Origin: Girardinichthys multiradiatus
Taxonomy: Eukaryota > Chordata > Actinopteri > Cyprinodontiformes > Goodeidae
Direction of reading: 5' to 3'
Assembly (NCBI RefSeq): GCF_021462225.1
Contig: NC_061797.1
Location: 22,157,093-22,221,092 of the forward strand
Length of the DNA stretch: 64,000 nt
The translations under genes were made by a program, and so were the position numbers. The notes under the pieces are model-generated. The model searched no databases. It was not told the origin of the DNA and worked only from the letters and a program-made list of their open reading frames with translations. Below are positions 24,201-33,260 of the stretch, one piece after another. Numbering within the stretch: the stretch's first letter is position 1; each line of letters begins with the position of its first letter.

Positions 24201-27200
24201 GAAATAAAACAAAAAGATGGATTTTACTTGTCGAAGTTTTCCTTCTGGGGCAGCAAATGAGAGGGGGGGGGGGGGATTTACTGCGCAAATGGTCCAATAT
24301 TCAGCAAACAAGTGGTCCAACACTGGTGACATCGTAACGTATAGCTGTGTATTGTCTGCATAGTTATGATAACTTACGCTGTTGTTTATTAAAATCTGAA
24401 TTAGGGGGAGCATGTACATATTGAATAGGAGGGGCCCTAAGATGGATCCTTGGGGAACGCCACATGTGATTTTTGTGGTCTCTGATGTAAAGTTTACCTA
24501 CTGACAAATAAAAGTCCCTGTCCTTCAAGTAGGATTTAAACGAGTTGAGTGCTGTACCAGAAAGGCCGACCCAGTTTTCCAGCCACTCTAATAAAATAGA
24601 GTGATCAACAGTGTCGAATGCTGCACTAAGGTCCAATAATACCAGCACTGCGGTTCTTCCACAGTCTGCATTTATACGGATGTCATTGAACACCTTGACA
24701 AGAGCAGTCTCTGTACTGTGGTGAGCAGGAATACTGACTGGAAGACATCGAAGCGGTTGGTTGTTGTTAGGAAGTTGTTTAACTGTTGAAACACAGCTTT
24801 TTCAATAATCTTACTGATGAAGGGGAGGTTTGATATAGGCCTGTAGTTCTGTAGTAGCAGCTTGTCCAAGTTGCTCTTTTTCAATAGAGATTTGATAATT
24901 GCTATTTTTAGGGCCTGGGGGAAAACACATGACAAAAGGGACGTGTTTATTATTTGTGTTAAATCAGATGTTATGACAGGCAAAGATTTCTTAAGGAAAG
25001 TTGTGGGTAAAATATTGAGGCAGCAGGAAGAAGAGCTTAGTTGCTGTACGATTTCTTCTAAGTTTTTGTAGTTTATTTGGTGAAATTGGGAAATTTCATC
25101 AAAATCAGTTCTAGTTGGAGACAACATTGGTACTGGAGTTGATGTGGATTTGCTGACTGCCTCTCTGATCTTTTGGGTTTTTTCAGTGAAGTTAGCAAAT
25201 TCATTGCAGGCCCTGGTAGAGTGGAGTTTAGATGCTACAGTTATAGGAGGGTTTGATAACCTGTCGACCGTGGCAAATAATGCACGAGCATTTTTAATGT
25301 TTTTGCTGATGATCTCAGAGAAGAAAGATTCTCTCACATTTTTCAGTTGTAGGTTTTATATGTGGAGTCTCCCTTAATAGATGTTATAGTGAACCTGGAG
25401 TCCAATCTTTTGCCAGCTGCGTTGAGCTTTTCGTCACTCTCTTTTTGCACTTCTGACTGGTGGAGCACTTCTCCATGGAGCCTTTTTCTTCCCAGAAACG
25501 ACTTTCACTTTAATTGGAGCAACTGAATCAATGATGTCCGAGATTCTAGGATGAAAGTTATCTACTAGCTCATCTACAGTGTTACAGGGCAAAGTGGAGG
25601 TAGAAGAGTAAATCTGTTTAAAGGTTTCAGCAGCACCGTCCTTAAAGATGTAGTGGCTTTTTATTGATCAACCTGTTTATGTAGCACGTCCCACACATCC
25701 CCACTGGACTTGGATTTAGAGAAATTCAATTCAAAAATACTTTATTAATCCCAAAGGGAAATTAAATGTTGTTGAAGGTCATATTATCCAGGTTTCTTCA
25801 AAGAGTCATTGTAGATGCTGATGGCTGTGGGCAGGAAGGATCTCCTGTAGCTGTCTGTCTTACAGCAGATCTGAAGAAGCCTCTGACTGAAGACACTCTG
25901 TTGTTGTAGGACAGTCTCATGAAGAGGATGCTCAGGGTTCTCCATAATGTTCTTCATTTTATGAAGAATCCGTCTTTCCACAATGATCTCCAGAGGTTCC
26001 AGAGGAGTCCCCAGAACAGAGCCAGCCTTTTTTATCAGCTTGTTGAGCTTTTTTAAGTCCCTGGCTCTGATGCTGCTTCCCCAGCAGATGATGGCAGAAG
26101 AGATCACACTCTCCACAACAGACTTATAGAAGATATGCAGCATCTTGCTGCAAACACTGAGGGCAGGTTCACAGTTGCATTTCACCTCCACTTCAGTCTG
26201 TTGTCCAGGTGGACACAGACTGGACAGAGGAACTTCTTCTTCCATGATGAAAATAGTGTTTGACCTGTTTCCTGTTTCTCTTAAAATCTATAGTCATCTC
26301 CTTTGTTTTATTCACATTCAAGATTGTTTATACACCATGCCATAAAGTGGTCCACCAACTTCCTGTACTCAGCTTCTGGTCCATCTCTGATTCACCCCAC
26401 AACTGCGGAGAGCTGTAAAGATAGTACAAGAGATGGCACGGGTTCACTAACTTATCATGTTTACCCAAAGCAACAACCTTCAATGCACTACAGTCCTTCT
26501 CTCATATGTGGCAACGTGGTCTCTGCTTCCTGTATGAATTAGTGATCCTTTGAGAACATTATAACTGCAAAAATCTGATGCACTGCATGCTTGACATAGT
26601 GTTACAAACCCATCAGCCTCAAGGACAGCATGTTCATTTCCTGCCTGCTGTTATCTCTCTGACTGCCAAATGCCACTGTTACGAGACAACCTTTTTTTTT
26701 TTTTAGCAGTCATAATGTTCCTGCTGATCTACACATTTTAAAACATAATGTCTTTGTTTTCTAAAATGTGTATCTTTACTTTTGGTTTTTCAGGAAGACT
26801 TAAAGGCTGTTGTCAGTGTGCTGGAAAGGACACAGGAGCAGACTGAGTCTTTGCAGCGGACCTGCTCAGTGCTGAGAGATGAGTTGGAGGAAGAAGAAGA
26901 AAAAGCAAAACAGGTGCAAACACAACTATTAACTGTAAATAAAATACCTGTTATCCACCTATACTATTACATTTTATGGTCACATAGAGTACTACATTCT
27001 TACTATTTTTTTAATGGTTGAAAACTCTCAATCTGTTCTGCGATTGCTATTTCTTTTTAAACTGAACCCTAGAACATGTTTTAGTTTGTTTTGGTTGCAC
27101 ACTAAACCTTTTACTTGAGTAGGACATTTCAAAATCAAGGTGATTGTGAAAGAGATGGAGTGAATCACAGTTATCCACACAAAGCCATGACTGTTTTACA

Positions 27201-27985
27201 TAAGGGCATTTAGACACTTCATCTCTGTTCAGGAAATCTTTAGAAATGTGGATGTTTTGCATAAAAATGTGTTTAAAAAAAAAAGGTTTAATATCTAAGT
27301 TATTACAAAAATTGCTGAGATTTGCAGGTTTTGAGACCTGAAGTTGTGGCATATAAATAACACTAATGTGAGCAATTACTTCCTGTGTTCGTGCAGATTT
27401 TACAAATAGGTGATCGATGTGTTCTCAAGCTTCCGTCTCTTCCTCCACAAAAAGAGGAAACCACATTAGAGGTGAGGTTTTTCTTTTTTATGCAGCACAA
27501 AAAAAAAAAACGTTTAATATTTTTAGGATGTGCACGAAGTGGCTATGTTGCACAATACGTCTTTTCACTCTTAACCTTTCTAATGTACCCTGTTATTTTT
27601 TGAATAACATATGAAATTGCCTGAGTGTGCAGTTTCTGTGAAAACTAACAAGAAACTTTGAGGACACTCTCTGTGTTGAAAGCCCTTTTAGTTGTTGCAA
27701 CATGCTGACTCCATACAAAAACGTCTGTGAGTTGTAATAACTATGTGCTAATACCTCATATCGTTAACAAAACAAACTTTATTTTAGTCTCGTTTAAGGA
27801 AAATCCTACCAGAGCGCGATATTGAGACAACTGCTCGGAAACTGGGCACCGTCCTGCAGGAACCAGCGCCCACCCGGGAGGCCCAGGTTCTGCTCCTACA
27901 GGTGGAGAAACATGCTGATCATCTGTTCCCCTCACTGAATGGTGGTGCAACTCGTTTAGATGGAGTAGAAACACATTTTTCTTAA
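12228..27985 (+). CDS. cenpq: Centromere protein Q
   Basis: CENP-Q is part of the CENP-O/P/Q/U complex of the constitutive centromere-associated network; it supports chromosome congression and inner kinetochore assembly (family knowledge). Eight coding exons were placed: 12228-12326, 12408-12468, 12571-12661, 20726-20794, 21356-21485, 26794-26913, 27397-27471 and 27788-27985, totalling 843 bases and 280 residues (human 268). The N-terminus is basic and disordered ([16 protein letters not shown]). Exon 5 encodes the family block [19 protein letters not shown], exon 6 a coiled coil ending [12 protein letters not shown], and exon 7 LKLPSLPPQ. All junctions keep frame and use AG/GT. An upstream ATG near 12162 could start a short alternative leader. 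AATAAA at 28202 fits the 3' end. Introns 3 (8.1 kb) and 5 (5.3 kb) are swollen by retroelements. Confidence 0.9.
12745..13345. mobile_element. Possible hAT-type MITE remnant(s) in cenpq intron 3
   Basis: AGGGTGGGCAATATGA at 12861 faces TTTGATAAATGCCCACCCC ending at about 13225, giving a short inverted-repeat pair. An outer pair may begin at TAGGGCTGCAAGATATT near 12741. AT-rich filler holds no coding. Similarity between arms is only partial, so edges are uncertain. Confidence 0.4.
13509..14106 (+). repeat. 5' LTR of the Gmr1-type element
   Basis: 598 bases starting TGTGATGGAGATTAGGGGCT and ending GTCATGGTGACA. It is nearly identical to the 3' LTR apart from scattered substitutions and indels in a TA-rich stretch near 13585. 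Upstream flank ATGAC is duplicated after the 3' LTR. Confidence 0.95.
14151..15240 (+). pseudogene. Gag region with SCAN-like capsid and zinc knuckle (Gmr1-type element)
   Basis: From Met at 14151 the frame encodes a Ser/Ala-rich start and a Gln/Glu/Arg coiled coil. It stops at 14535-14537, and the capsid continues in another frame from about 14505, so a one-base-class frameshift lies near 14500-14520. The capsid runs to about 15015 with an in-frame TAA at 14798-14800. Its second half (motifs [33 protein letters not shown]) resembles the vertebrate SCAN domain. A C-x2-C-x4-H-x4-C knuckle ([14 protein letters not shown]) sits near 15178-15219, with Ser where Gly is usual before the His. Gag proteins package element RNA. 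This copy is broken at least twice. Confidence 0.85.
15290..17148 (+). pseudogene. Protease and integrase portion of pol (Gmr1-type element)
   Basis: The aspartic protease motif LLDTGS lies near 15345-15362. The integrase zinc-binding HHCC region spans about 16138-16250 (GHLGFQKSL...SCHTCQ). The DD35E core follows: Asp in GMDVVGP near 16327, Asp in LTDCGTNF near 16507, Glu in LVERFNQ near 16613, with 35 residues between the last two. A perfect 14-bp tandem duplication around 17036-17063 shifts the frame, so the original frame ends early at 17143; the expected C-terminal motif continues in another frame to a TAA at 17146-17148. The duplication looks like a simple late lesion. Confidence 0.88.
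17149..18717 (+). pseudogene. Reverse transcriptase and RNase H portion of pol, downstream of integrase
   Basis: A 513-codon frame (from Met at 17176) in line with the TAA at 17146-17148 encodes gypsy-type [21 protein letters not shown], the first catalytic Asp in [10 protein letters not shown] near 17725, and [17 protein letters not shown]. The second active-site box reads YLDE (17908-17919) where YxDD is expected, so one catalytic Asp is replaced. RNase H follows ([14 protein letters not shown] near 18355, [20 protein letters not shown]) and the frame ends DLLSRMYED. The polypurine tract and 3' LTR come directly after. Placement of RT after integrase is clear from the DNA itself. Confidence 0.92.
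18750..19342 (+). repeat. 3' LTR of the Gmr1-type element
   Basis: 593 bases, the same ends as the 5' LTR (TGTGATGG...GGTGACA), preceded by a polypurine tract and followed by ATGAC. A TA-dinucleotide run near 18823 replaces part of the sequence found in the 5' copy. Confidence 0.95.
19348..20725. other. Remaining cenpq intron 3 sequence
   Basis: AT-rich intron with a poly(T) run at about 20460-20477. No other repeat or exon was recognised. Confidence 0.6.
21745..22235. mobile_element. Tc1-derived MITE-like repeat in cenpq intron 5
   Basis: It begins AAGCCCAAAAGTATTCATACC near 21751, like a Tc1 terminal repeat, and contains ATGCCATCACCCTAATCTTTT near 22085. The same blocks in the same order occur in mrpl16 intron 2 (9362-9800). 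No coding sequence remains. Confidence 0.55.
22577..23288 (-). pseudogene. LINE reverse transcriptase C-terminal region
   Basis: The frame shows typical L2/CR1-type end motifs: [33 protein letters not shown], and [20 protein letters not shown]. An overlapping frame holds [15 protein letters not shown], the stretch just after the catalytic box, so a frameshift has occurred. It looks like a 226-residue protein but is a retrotransposon fragment. Confidence 0.88.
23293..24322. mobile_element. Solo LTR inserted in the LINE
   Basis: A 1030-base segment begins TGTTAGGATT and ends GGTCCAACA on +, giving TG...CA ends with short inverted TGTT/AACA termini. The 4-base word CTGG is duplicated on both sides (23289-23292 and 24323-24326). 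Removing it would make the LINE frame continuous. It contains AATAAA-like signals on both strands and a poly(G) run near 24263-24275, but no ORF with known similarity. It is read as a solo LTR; the family is unknown. Confidence 0.65.
24327..25337 (-). pseudogene. LINE reverse transcriptase fragments
   Basis: The fragments include [20 protein letters not shown] (RT domain 1) near 24830, [20 protein letters not shown] (first catalytic Asp) near 24620, and a YADN box where YADD is expected near 24340. They occupy two frames with a shift near 24690. The altered active site and shifts mean this copy is dead. Confidence 0.88.
25735..26440 (-). mobile_element. Second LINE fragment (3' end)
   Basis: The - strand frame at 26245-25784 contains [33 protein letters not shown] and [13 protein letters not shown], typical of the C-terminus of fish LINE RT proteins. 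Its 3' end is the widespread tail (on +, AATACTTTATTAATCCCAAA near 25735). A weaker extension reaches about 26440. It is distinct from the neighbouring LINE, whose motifs differ. Confidence 0.8.
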
Positions 27986-28570
27986 GGCTTTTTATACGCT
28001 AAAAATGCTTCAAAGTCTTTTGTGATCAGTTTGTTTTTGTGCTTAAGTTTGGCCTACAGGGCAGTAGGGCTGTCTTTGCTAGAACATTTGTATCTTAAAA
28101 TTATAGTTGTTTTAAATTTTAAACATACAATGTACTTGTCTTCTGCCTTTCAAGTTTCACGCTACAAATATATTTACATAATATACTGCAGTATTTCAAA
28201 TAATAAAGATTTGCTACTTATTAAATTGTTAATTTGTGAAAACATATAAACATGTGAGGTGTCTTGTTTTATAATGTGGTTGATTTTTATCAACTGGAAG
28301 TGTTTTTATAGATAGAATCTGTGCGTTCATCAGCCTACAGTGAGGTTCAGTGTGTCTTCATAGCCCCAATTCAAAACAAATAGCTACTTTACTAGAGAAA
28401 TGCATCAATTGCATATCCAGCTGTAGAATCTAATTCAAATTTACAGTAAATTACTTAAAATTATTCCAATACACTCCAATTATATAGTCTTTTTTTAGGT
28501 ACGAATAATTGCAATGCACTTGTACCAAAGAACAGTTAAATCCAGCTGATTATATTAACAGTTGGTAAAA
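27986..28570. other. cenpq 3' UTR and downstream intergenic DNA
   Basis: AATAAA at 28202 probably ends cenpq. Beyond it I see AT-rich DNA and no gene. Confidence 0.55.
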
Positions 28571-29206
28571 ATGTTTTTAAGGAATCACAGCTAATTTTAT
28601 TTCATCATTGATATTGCAGCAATCCCTCATCCTGACCAAGCATATGGCGACATTGGAAATTAACAGCTCTGTTTTAACAACAGGAAACATGATGCTAAGC
28701 CTGGTTCTGTAAGGGCCTGTCTTGGTATGAATGGTCATTGGCAGCAACCAGCTGGGGAGTACTTTTTTTATTGGAAAGAAAAACAAGGCAAGCACATGTA
28801 GTTAATGGCAGCGGTAGCTTCGGTAGTGACTTTGTCCAGAAAAGGAACACATCTCAACACGGATGCACTGGGCCATGCATATGGAAACAAAAACAGCGAA
28901 CTAAGGGGTAATGATAGGAGTACAACCTCTGTCAAAAATTATGGAATCACCAGTCTCTGAGGATGTTCCTTCAGTTGTTGAATTTTGTAGAAAAAAAAAC
29001 AGATCACAGACATGACAAAAAACTAAAGGCATTTCAAATGGCAACTTTATGGCTTTAAGAAATACTAAAAGAAATCATGAAAAATAATTGTGGTAGCCAG
29101 TAACAGTTACATTTTTTAGAACAAGCATAAATTATGGAATCACTCAATTTTGAGGAAAAAAATATGGAATCATGAAAAACAAACAAAATAACATTCCAAC
29201 ACATCA

Positions 29207-29840
29207 CTAGTACTTTGTTGCACCACCTCTGGCCTTTATAACTGCTTGCAGTCTCAGAGCCATTGACTTAATGAGGGACAAACAGTACTCTTCACCAATC
29301 TGATTCCAGCTTTCTCTGATTGCTGTTGCCAGATCAGCTTTGCAGGTTGGAGCCTCATCATGGACCATTTTCTTTAACTTCCACCACAGATTTTCAATGG
29401 GATTGAGATCTGGACTGTTTGCAGGCCATGACGTTGACCTTATATGTCTTTCTTCAAGGAATGTTTTCACAGTTTTTACTCTATGGCAAGATTCATTATC
29501 ATCTTGAAAAATGATGTCATCATCCCCAAACATCCTTTCGATGGATGGGATAAGAAAAGTGTCCAAAATGTCAATGTAAACCTGTGCATTTATTGAAGAT
29601 GTAATGACAGCCATCTCCCCAGTGCTTTTACCTGACATGCAGCCCCATATCATCAATGACTGTGGAAATTTGCATGTTTTCTTCAGACAGTCGTCTGCAT
29701 AAATCTCTTTGGAACAGCACCAAACAAAAGTTCCAGCATCATCACCTTGCCCAATGCAGATTCGAGATTCATCACTGAATATGACTTTCATCCACAGTCC
29801 ACGATTGCCTTTCCTTAGCCCATTGTAACCTTGTTTTTTT
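29207..29840 (-). pseudogene. Tc1 transposase, C-terminal two-thirds
   Basis: A 194-codon frame contains VIFSDESRICIG (first Asp), DDDIIFQDDNESCHR (second Asp) and NSPDLNPIENLWWKLKK (Glu), ending ARGGATKY. Just upstream, RLQWAKERQSWTVD continues in another frame, so a one-base-class shift lies near 29790. Catalytic residues are present, but the gene is split and shifted. Confidence 0.88.
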
Positions 29841-29853
29841 CTGTTTAGGTGTT

Positions 29854-31471
29854 AGGTAAGGTAAGGTAAGTTTATTTATATAGCGCTTTTCAGTAACGAG
29901 ACACTCAAAGCGCCGTACATACAATTACAATACGATCACAAAGAACACAGAAAAACAAATCAAATGCTAAGAAATCTAAAAATCTATGAATCCTTCTGAG
30001 AAATCTAAAAATCTCTGGTCAATATTACAATAATACAGATAACATTAATAATCCTTTGGGTTTTACTGGTAAGAGCTGGTTCTAAACCAATCTTTCTAAA
30101 GAGGTAATTATATCATTAAGTCCTCTATGTAGGGGAAAGCATCTTGTGCTTAAAAAGTCTCATCATTCCACTGAATTCTAACTAGTGAAGCTGAGTCACT
30201 GGTACAAAACAGCTTTAATCCACATTTTCAGGTGCTAATAATATTTTTCTGGTGCTGAAGTTGAACTAAGTAATCTAATTAAGAAAGCTGGGTCATTGGT
30301 GTAAGAGCAGCTAAAGTCCAAGTTACTAATAATGTTTGGTTTTTGCTGGTAAAATCTATGAAAAGTAATGAAATCACACATTTAGGTAAAGTAAGATAGG
30401 AGGGGAAAAAAATCATATTTCAGACTCTATTCTGAGCAGAATAAAGTCTGAAATAGTACAAAAAAACCTCAGCAGGGGTAAGCAACACACACATAAGTAA
30501 AGATTTAGCAAGGGTATGGTGGAATCTTGAGGGTGTGAATATATATATAAGTCTGAGTGTGTTTGCAAGAATTAAACTGTCAACACTGATAGAAGCGCCA
30601 TTGTCCTTGAGAAGAGAGGTGGAAGTTTTATCAATCGGCTGCATAGTCCTATCAGCACACAGCTGGTATGGGAGTGCTGGGGAAGACCGTTGTGTTTATA
30701 TAACATCCAGGAGATATTTTGTCGATAGCTAGTTAGCAGAAGTTGCCAAGGCCACATTGGGCGACGGATTTAGACAAACAATAAATGTTGTGGTTCAGGC
30801 AGTTGTGAATTTCCAACTAACTTAAGAGATTTACTGGTATGTCTCAATTGCGAATCCAAATAGCCAAATTTCTGGTATTTTCCGCAGATCTGAAGCATAC
30901 AACTTCTCCAAGATTATATCCTTTAACCTCTGAGTCCAACCGCTGCCAGGCTGCGATTCTGTTCAAGAATCGTGTCCAGCTTGCGATTCTGCTCTCTTAA
31001 CATTTCAGTCTAAGTGTCGATCGCTCTACAGCATCCATCTAACATCGCAGGAAATTTTGGAACGCTTTGAACAGCCGCCCACGTTTTGCGAATCACTCGA
31101 TAAGCCAGGTAACCACCAACTCCAAAAAGCAGAAATCCTGTTATCAAAAGTCCAAATATATACATATCTTCTACGTCCTCGACCGACATCGTATTCAGGC
31201 ACACAATCTTCCACTGCTGCCAAGAATCCATTGTGTTTCCAGAGAAGAACCTCCCGCCTGGACAAGAGGGTCTCCTTTACCCTGTCTTCCCGTAGGAAAA
31301 CATTTTTTTTTGACCAATTACGTTGAGAGTCCAGCTGACCAAATCCATAATTTACAAGTTTGGAGGTTATGCAAAGCGAGGCTCCGAGAAAAATACAGAC
31401 AAAAGCAGAATCAGGGATCAGCAGGGAGGGAGGGAGAGAAAATGCGTGTGTCTTCCACCGAGAGCAAGAGA
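29854..31471 (-). mobile_element. Non-autonomous retroposon with LINE-like 3' tail carrying a small membrane-protein frame
   Basis: About 1.62 kb interrupts the Tc1 transposase. GTGTT occurs at 29849-29853 and again at 31472-31476, consistent with a 5-bp target duplication. Its 3' end on the - strand is TATATAAATAAACTTACC followed by repeated TTACC units, the tail style of fish LINEs. No RT, integrase or transposase is visible in it. The only notable coding potential is the small frame at 30923-31348. Confidence 0.65.
30923..31348 (-). pseudogene. Small single-pass membrane protein frame within the retroposon, two in-frame stops
   Basis: Read right to left from ATG at 31348, one frame runs about 140 codons to TAA at 30923-30925, broken by TAA at 31277-31279 and TAG at 31010-31012. 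It begins MDLVSWTLNVIG, then has a Pro/Cys/Gly stretch (RRPSCPGG), a conserved-looking acidic lead-in SVEDVEDMYIF, one hydrophobic helix (GLLITGFLLFGVGGYLAY) and a polar helix with heptad character (EMLREQNRKLDTILEQNRSL). I do not recognise the family. The architecture suggests a small type I/III membrane protein with a short coiled coil. The central 73 codons (31010-31231) are still open. Confidence 0.55.
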
Positions 31472-31494
31472 GTGTTGATAATGGCTTTCTTTTA

Positions 31495-31808
31495 GCTTTT
31501 CTGTATATAAATCCCATTTCCTTTAGGCGGTTTCTTACAGTTCGGTCACAGACGTTGACTCCAGTTTCCTCCCATTTGTTTTGTTGTACATTTTCTGTTT
31601 TCAAGGCATATTGCTTTAAGTTTTCTGTCTTGACGCTTTTATGTCTTCCTTGGTCTACCACTATGCTTGCCTTTAACCACCTTCCTATGTTATTTGTACT
31701 TGGTCCAGGTTTTAGACATAGCTGACTGTGAACAACCAACATCTTGTGCAACACTGCGTGATGATTTACCCTTTTTAAGGAGATTGATAATCCTCTCCTT
31801 TTTTTCAA
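31495..31808 (-). pseudogene. Tc1 transposase, N-terminal third
   Basis: The frame shows KGKSS-like HTH remnants, then GRHKSVKTENLKQYALKTEN and WEETGVNVCDRTVRNRLKEM, the second helix-turn-helix of Tc1 transposases, followed by GFIYRKAKRKP. It then runs straight into the inserted retroposon at 31471, producing a chance 260-codon fusion frame down to 31026. It belongs with the C-terminal part at 29207-29840. Confidence 0.85.
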
Positions 31809-32599
31809 GTTACATCTCTGGTGTTGGAGCCATGATTCATGTCAGTCCTCTTGTTGCAGCAGCTCTCCAAGGTGTGATCATTCCTTTTTACCTGGACACT
31901 AACGAGCAGATTTAATCTGATGCAGGTGTTATTGTTTGTAATGACAATTTGCAGGGTGATTCCATATTTTATTCCTCAAAATTGAGTGATGGCATAATTT
32001 ATTCCCTGTGCTTGTTCTAAAAATGTAACTGTTACTACCACAATTATTTTTCATGATTTCTTTAGTATTTCTTAAAGCCAGAAAGTTGCCATTTGAAATG
32101 CCTTTAGTTTTTTGTCATGTCTGTGATTTGTTTTATTTCTACAAAATTCAACAACTGAAGGAACATCCTCAGAGACTGGTGATTCCATGATTTTTTGCCA
32201 GGGGTTGTAGTTGTGAAGACATGTTGTAGCAGGAGAAATAGTGAGGGAAAATGGTTCAGTATGTCATCTAGCAGCCTTAGCCTTTAGTAGCGTAACTACA
32301 GAGATAGCTCAGCTCAGGATAACCTGAGCCACTCAAACTAGAAGCTTTATCAAAAAGGGAAAGTTTTTTGCCTTTGAAATAAAGAAAGCCTAGAAACCTG
32401 TTTAATGTGGGATTTAAAGGATATGTGCTGGTCAACAGTAACACTATGGTTCTTTACATCAGTACTGAAGCCCAAACTAATGTCATGAAGAGTAAGCGAC
32501 CGGCTATGCAGTTTGTTTTCATATGATTTTGTAAGCAAAATAGTATAATCAACTGTTTCTAATCCCATTGATACGCTTACAAGTCTCCAGTGAATCTAA

Positions 32600-33140
32600 G
32601 CAGTTAAGATGTAACTATAAGTTATTTGAACTGAAACTTTTTTTAACTGAAAGCATTAATTCAGCATAAAACGGCCACTTCTCTAAACATAGTTGTACTG
32701 TAGTTTCACGTCCTTTTAAAGATGATGCTTAGTGATTTGATTGTGGTTGGAATTCGTATAGTATTTTCCTTCAGGCAAGATTTTGACTTAAGTACATTTC
32801 CCTCTTAATGTTTTTGTGTTGCTAACCTACAGGCAAGCTGCATCATGATTTAACATCTGATCATGGTCCTCCCTCCAACATGCCTGAACACAGACAGGAA
32901 TGCGTCCTCTGATGAAAAGACACACCCCACCCCTCACAGCTATTTCATTAGCTCAGCGGTTTCCTGATAATTCATCGTAAACAATAAATCCAACCTGAAG
33001 GAAATGTCCATTTACAGAAAACAAGGCTGGCAAAATATGCTTTCCCTTACTTACCCAGATTGGATCACAGGCAGAGTTGTTCAGAGGATCTTGAAAATCC
33101 GGAATTTCAACACAAGTAGAGAAGGGGAGATCAAATACAG
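32600..33140. other. Intergenic DNA
   Basis: No exon or clear repeat recognised. Confidence 0.5.
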
Positions 33141-33144
33141 GGCA

Positions 33145-33260
33145 TATTAAAAAGTCTACATGCACCTTTTAAAATGCTAGCTGTTTGAAATGAAACATGA
33201 AATAAATCATTTCCAAACATTTTTCACCTTTAATGTAATATATAGTGTGTAAAGAAAAGG
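33145..33260. mobile_element. Tc1-type terminal repeat remnant
   Basis: AAAAAGTCTACATGCACCTTTT near 33150 followed by GAAATAAATCATTTCCAAACA resembles one end of a fish Tc1 family. No partner end or coding was found nearby. Confidence 0.45.

Larger units (their letters stand above)
22240..25730 (-). mobile_element. Decayed L2/CR1-type LINE, split by a solo LTR
   Basis: On the - strand the 3' end carries the fish LINE tail (AAGGCAAGGCAAGTTTATTTA read on + near 22240). The element runs right to left: 5' part near 25700, RT fragments at 25337-24364, an interruption at 24322-23293, then the end of the RT and its C-terminal region at 23288-22577. Flanking coding sequence on both sides of the interruption joins in sense. 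It lies antisense to cenpq in intron 5. Confidence 0.8.
28921..32209 (-). mobile_element. Tc1-like transposon, itself split by a 1.6-kb insertion
   Basis: The left end TACAACCTCTGTCAAAAATT is the near reverse complement of the right end (TTTTTTGCCAGGGGTTGTA) ending at 32209, and matching repeats extend for over 200 bases inward (both contain CAACTGAAGGAACATCCTCAG or its complement). TA occurs at both boundaries. The transposase reads on the - strand in two parts separated by the insertion at 29854-31471. Confidence 0.9.
28575..32600 (-). mobile_element. L2-type LINE remnant interrupted by a Tc1 element
   Basis: The right part (about 32350-32570) encodes on the - strand TVDQHISFKSHIKQVSRL, a LINE C-terminal block. 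The stretch to 32210 and the stretch 28575-28920 (TTGCAGCAATCCCTCATCCTGA read on + near 28613) resemble the 3' UTR of that kind of fish LINE. The two halves are separated exactly by the Tc1 ends at 28921 and 32209. Confidence 0.6.

Noticed and set aside
31026..31808. 260-codon frame as a host gene
   Set aside because: Its N-terminal part is a Tc1 transposase fragment and the rest is inserted retroposon leader; no family match across the junction.
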